Part shown: in pieces, positions 58,068-64,000 of the stretch | Layout of the letters: each line of letters opens with the position of its first letter | How positions within the stretch are numbered: position 1 is the first letter of the stretch | Origin: Ophthalmolycus amberensis | Taxonomy: Eukaryota; Chordata; Actinopteri; Perciformes; Zoarcidae | Direction: 5' to 3' | NCBI GenBank assembly: GCA_024529925.1 | Contig: JAFEUB010000803.1 | Location: 186,001-250,000, forward strand | Length of the DNA stretch: 64,000 nucleotides | Made by a program: the position numbers and the translations under genes | Notes under the pieces: model-generated | What the model was told of the DNA's origin: nothing | What the model saw: the letters and a program-made list of their open reading frames with translations, nothing else | Database searches by the model: none

Positions 58068-59269
58068 ACCTAGAGCACAGGTGTCAAACTCAAGGCCCGC
58101 GGCCGAATCCGGCCCGCCACATCATTTTATGTGGCCCGCGAATCCGCCAGCAAAAAAAAAAAAACTAAACTTTTTGTTTTTGGGAAAAATAATTAAAAGT
58201 TAGACTTGAAAATAAAAGTATCCCCATGGTCAAAATTATGAGATATAAAGTTGAAATTATGAGATAGCATGTTGTCTGTGTACCTGACATTAAAACTATC
58301 ACAACAGGTGGACAGGAGAGGCAACGATTGAAAAAGATCGACAAATAATCCCAAAATGTCCACGAAGAGAAAAATTGATGCAGAGGCAAGAAAATGTAAT
58401 GAAAGATGGAAAAGCGAATACATGTTTGTGCTTCAAGGAGAAAAAGTCTGAAAAGGTCTGTCTTCTGTGTTATGAGGCAGTGTCGGTGATGAAGGATACA
58501 ATTCACGTCGGCATAAAACGGAGCTAAATTTAGCCTCCCAGAAAAACATCAAATTGTCCAAGAATTAAAAGGCAGACTGCAATCACAGCAGAATATATTT
58601 ACAAAAGCTACAGCCCAGTGCATGCTAAAGGTATGTGAGCAGGATGCTCCGACCAGATACTGACTTTTACAAATGTCAGTTTGTGAAGAAACACCATCGC
58701 AGACCGAGTTCATGAACTAGCAGCAATCTAACAACACAGCTAGCTAAGAGACGAGCAGGTACTTGTCTTCTTCATTAACTGTTGATGAAAGCACAGACAA
58801 CACGGATACAGCGCATCTATCCATGTTTATCAGACCTGACTCTCAGTGAGGAGCTCTTGGATGTAGCTGCCATGCACAGGACGACGACAGGGAGGAACAT
58901 TAGTGATGCAGAGAGGTGACAAAAACAGCTTTGAACAAAGTTATTGCAATAACTTGTTCGATATTTGGCTTTGTTATTTTCTTTAACAGTTTGATCTTTG
59001 ATAGAGTAATATGGGTTTCTTAACCCTCAATTAAAGTGATTTATGTTATAATAACAGAAATGTGTTTAAATATAATTTTTCATTTATATAACTGCAAGTA
59101 CAATATTTGTACACTTGAATAAACAATAATCGAATGCAGAGAGAGTTATTTAACAATATGTTCGGAGAAGTTAGTTATACAGTCTTACAGTTACAACCGG
59201 CCCTTTGAGGGCGACCGTGATGCTGATGTGGCCCAGAGTGAAAATGAGTTTGACACCCCTGACCTAGAG
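58068..59269 (+). mobile_element. hAT transposon with degraded transposase
   Basis: The element is 58076-59261. Ends CACAGGTGTCAAACT and AGTTTGACACCCCTG are inverted with two mismatches, and ACCTAGAG flanks both sides (58068-58075 and 59262-59269). Inside, plus strand from 58356: MSTKRKIDAEARKCNERWKS, then EKVCLLCYEAVSVMKD (a BED/zinc-finger-like start), and near 58775 SSLTVDESTDNTDTA (catalytic-core region). Stops and deletions make it a pseudogene, and most of the catalytic domain is lost. Confidence 0.88.
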
Positions 59270-59722
59270 CGTCATGGGGTTACCTAGAGTGTCATTGGGG
59301 TACCTATAGCATCAAAGGGGTACCTAGAACGTCACAGTGTTACCTAGAACGCCATAGGGTTAGGGGTACCTAGAACATCATAGGGTTACCTAGAACGTCC
59401 TAGGGGTACCTAGAACGTCCTAGGGTTAGGGGTATCTAGAGCATCATAGGGTTACCTAGAGCGTCATGGGGTTACATAGAGTGTTATTGGGGTACATATA
59501 GCATCAAAGGGGTACCTAGAACGTCATAGTGTTACCTAGAACGCCATAGGGTTAGGGGTACCTAGAACATCATAGGGTTACCTATAACCTCATAGGGTTA
59601 CCTATAACCTCATAGGGGTACCTAGAACGTCCTAGGGTTAGGGGTATCTAGAGCATCATAGGGTTACCGAGAGCATTATAGGTGTACCTAGAGCGTCAAT
59701 TAAGGTACGTAGAGTTTCGGGC
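59262..59722. repeat. 20-bp minisatellite with 26-bp variants
   Basis: The unit is ACCTAGAGCGTCATAGGGTT, with 26-bp versions that add AGGGGT after GGGTT. About 21 units. The order of variants repeats: nine units (192 bp) from 59262 recur from 59454 with one extra unit, so the array grew by block duplication. Confidence 0.92.
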
Positions 59723-61328
59723 TACTGACCAAGCGTCAAAATTTGACGAGTTGGGAGCATGACCATGTTCAGTTTGACTTTTATTTTTAGCTGTTCGTGT
59801 TAAGCTACGGTCAATGGAACCCAACACTTTCTGCACAGATGTTTCACAATAAAAGCATTCCAGCTGCACAAGCACAATGTTTCATCTTAGGCTTTTAATT
59901 TGGAACGTATAAAGGAAATGTTGAGTTTCATTAACGTTAGCTGTAAATTGATTGCAAATAAAGATAGAAAATAATTTGAGAATTAAAATGATGTTGGTGT
60001 TGACGAGAAAAAGAGAGAGACTGTTACTGATGGAATTAATAGTGCAGTGAAAAAATGTGAGCCATTAAGATAGGCCTACAGCTTATTTCAACCCTCTTCA
60101 ATGTCAATGTTATTCCACTTTAGTGTCATCACTAGTGGGATGAAAGCCGAAGACATTTCCCGGAGAACACAGGAGAGTTACACCTGTTATCCGTCTGTCT
60201 TTGGTTCAGCCTGTATTCTGTATAACTGGATATGTAGCCAGCATGTACCTGCTGTTTTTGTTATGATAATACATAGTTTTACACAGCAGTGGCAAAACAT
60301 GTGAATACACTCTGATTCTTCTGTGTTCAATTCTCAAGATCTCTGCCTTTATGCTGTCATATTTCATAGGAACAAAAGAGGCATGAGGTGCCTTTCAGAT
60401 GAGTTGTTTTGCAGATGGCTCTTCAAACCTGCTAGGCTATAGCGGCTATTCTGGGATGAGAGGATGGTTGCCATGGAGAAAGCTGGAGTTGTTGAATGCA
60501 TGATCTATATATGGACTTTGCAGTTGCAGGGTTATGATTTGTGCATCACCATTTTCTTGCACCTTGAACAAGAGAATTCCATTTAGAAAAAGAGAAGAAG
60601 TAAAAAAGCAAACGCCGAGAAAAAGTAGAAGTTAGATGAGTGCACAATATTGTAAAATTCAAACTCAGCTCTCTATGTGTTATGTAATGCTATTTCATCC
60701 TGCTTGTTTTCACAAAAACAATGTTTTGCAGGTAATTCCTTTTTCGTTCTGGCATTTTTTTATTTCAATAATGTTCATAAATGGATGATGCCACCTTGGT
60801 TCACAGAACCGTGGCCTGTCAAGTGAGACACCGGGCCAGAGCCAGTATGTAACTGTTCCAAGAGAGAATAAGAAGGAAGAACCATTGTCTTCAGATGTAA
60901 AATGCTCTGTTACCATAACACAGACAAGAGGCATTTATGCTGCATAATGTGCAAGACAATACAAACAGATATTGTATCCATATATAATGAATGGTTTATA
61001 AAGTTGTAAGCAGATATGACATTTTTAAGTGTTTATTACTATTATTTTATGTTATTATGTTGTCATTCAGTTTATCCACCAGGCTCCACTTTTGGGTGCC
61101 CAGAGGGAGAATCTTTTTGTTTATGTACTTTTTATGATGCTAAGTAGCGAGGACTGGGGAAGGCAATTTATTTTTGGCGTCAGTGGTCAAAAATCCCAGA
61201 GTAACGATTCATCCGTTTGTGATTCGAGTGGTCGGAGAGAAAACTAAACTTAGTTCCTCTCCATGTTCAGGCTTTATAAAATCTAGCCTGTAATGAGGGA
61301 TGATGTTTGTAAGGAAAAACTAGTACTA

Positions 61329-61526
61329 GTACAGGTTACTGTATGAATGACGATGTACAGGTTACTGTATGAATGACGATGTACAGGTTACTGTATGAAT
61401 GACGATGTACAGGTTACTGTATGAATGGATGATGGACAGGTTACTGTATGAAGGACACATTTAAATGAGTGACTAGTACAGGTTACTCTATCAAGTAGGA
61501 TGTTTGTAATGAAGGACTAGTCCAGG
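61329..61526. repeat. ACAGGTTACTGTATGAA minisatellite, left part
   Basis: Four 26-27-bp units (ACAGGTTACTGTATGAATGA + CGATGT), then longer 42-44-bp units ending in GACTAGT. The array is cut by the hAT element and resumes at 62505. Confidence 0.9.
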
Positions 61527-62512
61527 CAGTGGCGGGCCGTCAGGGCCTGCAAGGGCTTCTCTGCTGGCCTAAACAGAATCACAAAGCGATATATATTTAA
61601 AAAAAATAAAAATATCTATTTTATAATTTAATAATTTTTCTTAAATGCACTACATGTATTATAATTTATAAAAATATTTTTCCCATTATCTTATTTTCTT
61701 ATTGCACAGCTACTGTCTTCCTCAGTTCAGTTGCTCTGCTTCCAGTGCAGCTTGTTTTAAGTAGAGCTTTTATCCAATCAGATCTCACCTCTGTGTCGCT
61801 ATGTAAGAACAGAGCCAGAGGCCTGCAGACTCTCACCTGCAGCCAGTGCAGATTAAAGTAAATGGGGACGATATTGTTGATTGTCATAGTGTTCAACCAA
61901 TCAGATCTTTAGTTTGACATGTTGGGCGTATTCTTTGACGTGTCAACGCCTGCTAGCCGGCCTATAATGACGTCAGCATTACGTGCAGCTCAGTGTTCAT
62001 CTGTAGCTTTCCCGCTAGGTGCGAGTGTGCTGTGATTGGTCAGTGGGCGAGCACGTAACTATCGTGAAACGAAACTTAACAGCCAGCAGAGGCTGATGGG
62101 TAGTGAATCACGTGATGCAGCTCAGCCAATCAAAATGCATTCTGACTGAGTTGAGCTGCACCATGACAGAGAGTGCTGAGCCGAGGAAAGACATTGCAGA
62201 GCAGTACGTTCAAGGTTCAAGTTGTGGAAGTAAAATTCTATGATAATCTCTTTGGGTTGCGGCTTGGCTTTAAGGAATGACAGTGGATCCCACAGCCAGA
62301 CCAGCTGAGAACATTATATTTTCCAGAATTTAGGCTTTTGCATTCTCTAAATGCTCGAGCGTTATTCAAACGGCTCGTATCGAACGGTTGAACGGTTTAA
62401 TACGAAGACGTGGAGCTGTGGCGCCACAATGTGGTTATAAGGTGGTATTTCAGCTGCAGGACCAGCAGTGAAGGCCCAGGTATAAAATGCACGGCCCGCC
62501 ACTGAGTCCAGG
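61519..62512. mobile_element. non-autonomous hAT inserted in a minisatellite
   Basis: The element is 61527-62504 (978 bp), ends CAGTGGCGGGCCGT and the inverse ACGGCCCGCCACTG, flanked by an exact AGTCCAGG duplication (61519-61526 and 62505-62512). The interior has no transposase frame. The first nine bases match the ends of the hAT at 16780-17995, so the two are related but distinct subfamilies. Confidence 0.92.
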
Positions 62513-62685
62513 TTACTGTATGAAGGACGATGATTAAATGAATGACTAGTATTAGTACAGGTTACTGTATGAAGGACGATGATTAAATGAATGACTAGTA
62601 TTAGTACATGTTACTGTACAACAGACAATGTTTAAATGATTGACTCGTATTAGTCCAGGTTATTGTATGAAGGATGATGCTGGAA
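62505..62685. repeat. ACAGGTTACTGTATGAA minisatellite, right part
   Basis: Three 49-bp units (AGGTTACTGTATGAAGGACG, then ATGATTAAATGAATGACTAG) and a partial fourth, the continuation of the array at 61329-61526. Confidence 0.88.
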
Positions 62686-63782
62686 GCTAAATCTCCTAAT
62701 CTACCATTCCAACCCTCACTTGTGGTCATGAGCTTCGGGTAGTGACCAAAAGAATGAGATTGTGGATACAAGTGGCTGAAATGAGCTTCTTTCATTGGGT
62801 GGCTGGGCTCAGCCTTAGAGGTGGAGATAGCCTGCTTTCCCCACGACCCGCCCCCGAAACAGAGTAAGAGGATGGATGTGAGTGATTAACACCAATGAAA
62901 AAACAACAACGCTGTAGTGAATGAAACATATAATTATATTATTGTCTATTTCTTTTTTTTAAATGATTGATTGATAATTCCACAAGTTTGTATTGGTTAT
63001 GTATATTACATTTTGTAGAACGTTTTTTTCATGAAGTCTCAATTGTTTAATATTGAACACATTGGATCGTCATGCGAGAGAAAACTGACAATTCTATAAT
63101 GACAAACCAGAAACACTTCAGAACACGGAAATAGAAACAGTCAATGCCAACATCGGGAAGAAATGATGTGTGGAATCAATGTTTGTTTAGCTTGACTGAC
63201 TTAAAACACATGATCAGTGAAGTGAAACAGAGAAAGGGAGAAGTTGCAGGATTTTTCTATTTTGATTAACTCATCAACCCGAACAATCTGCAGCAACTGC
63301 CCATTCACCTTTTCAAGCATGGTCACTGGGTTTGGGTTTCACCTCAATTGTTAAGACACACTGACTCATCAAATAGGAGCTAGACATTGAATACAGCTGT
63401 ACATGCTAATAACAACATTGTTGGACAGATAACCTGTGATCTGTGAATCAATCAGGTTCATCTGCCTCCTGCTCCTGCTCCTAATGACATTTGACATGTT
63501 TCACAGATCATGTGTCTCATTTACTACTGTCAGGATTTAGTGGCAGCAAATATGACAAAAAGTTATTTTCATTAAAGTTACCAAATGTAGCTTCAAGTGG
63601 GGTTCCTGTGTTTGATCAAATACCATGTTAAAAGACTTGTTTATGTATAATGCTGCACAAGTGCAACCTTTTCATTATTTTAATGTTGTCAATCCTCTTG
63701 TTATCTCTGTACTCATTATCTCTCTGTAACCACATCTCAGCAGCTACATCAGGAAGTCAAACTGGTGTCCTTGATGTTGCAG

Positions 63783-64000
63783 GTCATGTTGGAGCAAATG
63801 CAAGGCCTGATGCACCTCGAACTGTCAGGCTGCAACGACTTCACAGAGGCCGGCCTGTGGTCCAGTCTGAATGCGCGACTAACTTCCCTCAGCGTCAGTG
63901 ACTGCATCAATGTGGCAGATGACGCCATTGCTGCTATCTCACAGCTCCTGCCCAACCTATCAGAGTTGAGCCTGCAGGCCTACCACGTCACAGACACGGC
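63783..64000 (+). CDS. fbxl16: fbxl16, second coding exon (leucine-rich repeats, partial)
   Basis: The acceptor GTTGCAG ends at 63782 and the exon continues in phase 0: VMLEQMQGLMHLELSGCND, FTEAGLWSSLNARLTSLSVS, DCINVADDAIAAISQLLPNL, then SELSLQAYHVTDT to the window edge. This aligns without gaps to vertebrate FBXL16 and covers residues 237-308. The repeat pattern LxxLxLxxCxxFTxxGL is that of cysteine-containing leucine-rich repeats. The mammalian protein is about 479 residues, so roughly one third is missing to the right. Confidence 0.95.

Larger units (their letters stand above)
57240..63782 (+). other. fbxl16: fbxl16 intron between coding exons
   Basis: A 6.5-kb intron bounded by GTGAGT and GCAG. 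It contains a SINE/LINE tail repeat, two hAT elements and two minisatellites, described separately. 57240-57840, 59720-61320 and 62690-63780 show no further recognisable element. Confidence 0.85.

Overview
This is a window of ray-finned fish (teleost) nuclear DNA. It holds the 5' part of one conserved gene on the minus strand (smg1, about 80-12138) and the 5' part of another on the plus strand (fbxl16, coding exons 56525-57239 and 63783-end). They lie head to head. Vertebrate exon/intron structure, near-identity of the exon translations to known vertebrate proteins, and the mix of L2-like and I/Nimb-like LINEs, tRNA-derived SINEs, hAT transposons and many microsatellites all point to a teleost. 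The species cannot be named from the sequence alone.

Layout. 1-12138: eleven coding exons of smg1, in reading phase with each other and giving the first ~494 residues; the introns carry microsatellites and one small non-autonomous repeat. 12140-38400: gene-poor DNA made mostly of mobile-element remains. These are stacked 3' ends of a Nimb-like LINE (12262-13390), a nearly complete L2-like LINE (13449-~16640), a non-autonomous hAT with perfect 8-bp target duplication (16780-17995), an L2 C-terminal fragment (18190-18530), a longer Nimb-like LINE (~19585-22320), further LINE fragments (24900-31000), a 33-bp minisatellite (27610-28961), a tRNA-derived SINE (32741-32990), a probable ACGGT-rich DNA transposon (~32379-34320), two hAT elements sharing one target site (34328-35529), and a 1.8-kb 19-bp satellite with an E-box in almost every unit (35991-37768). 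38300-38845: GC-richer sequence ending in a good splice donor, the best candidate for the fbxl16 promoter and non-coding first exon. 38846-56524: its putative first intron, with a 45-bp minisatellite (45447-47392), more hAT copies, a second SINE and a LINE 3' end. 56525-64000: fbxl16 coding exons separated by a 6.5-kb intron that contains two hAT elements, each inserted at or in a minisatellite.

The two host genes do unrelated jobs: SMG1 is the PI3K-like kinase of nonsense-mediated mRNA decay, and FBXL16 is an F-box/leucine-rich-repeat protein. Nothing in the sequence ties them functionally. I found no new multi-gene system. The interest of the window is in its repeat biology: repeated use of one 8-bp hAT target, satellites with higher-order structure, a minisatellite abutting a LINE stop codon, and SINEs whose tails match LINE 3' ends in the same window. 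The very long open frames across the tandem arrays are artefacts of unit lengths and are not annotated as genes.
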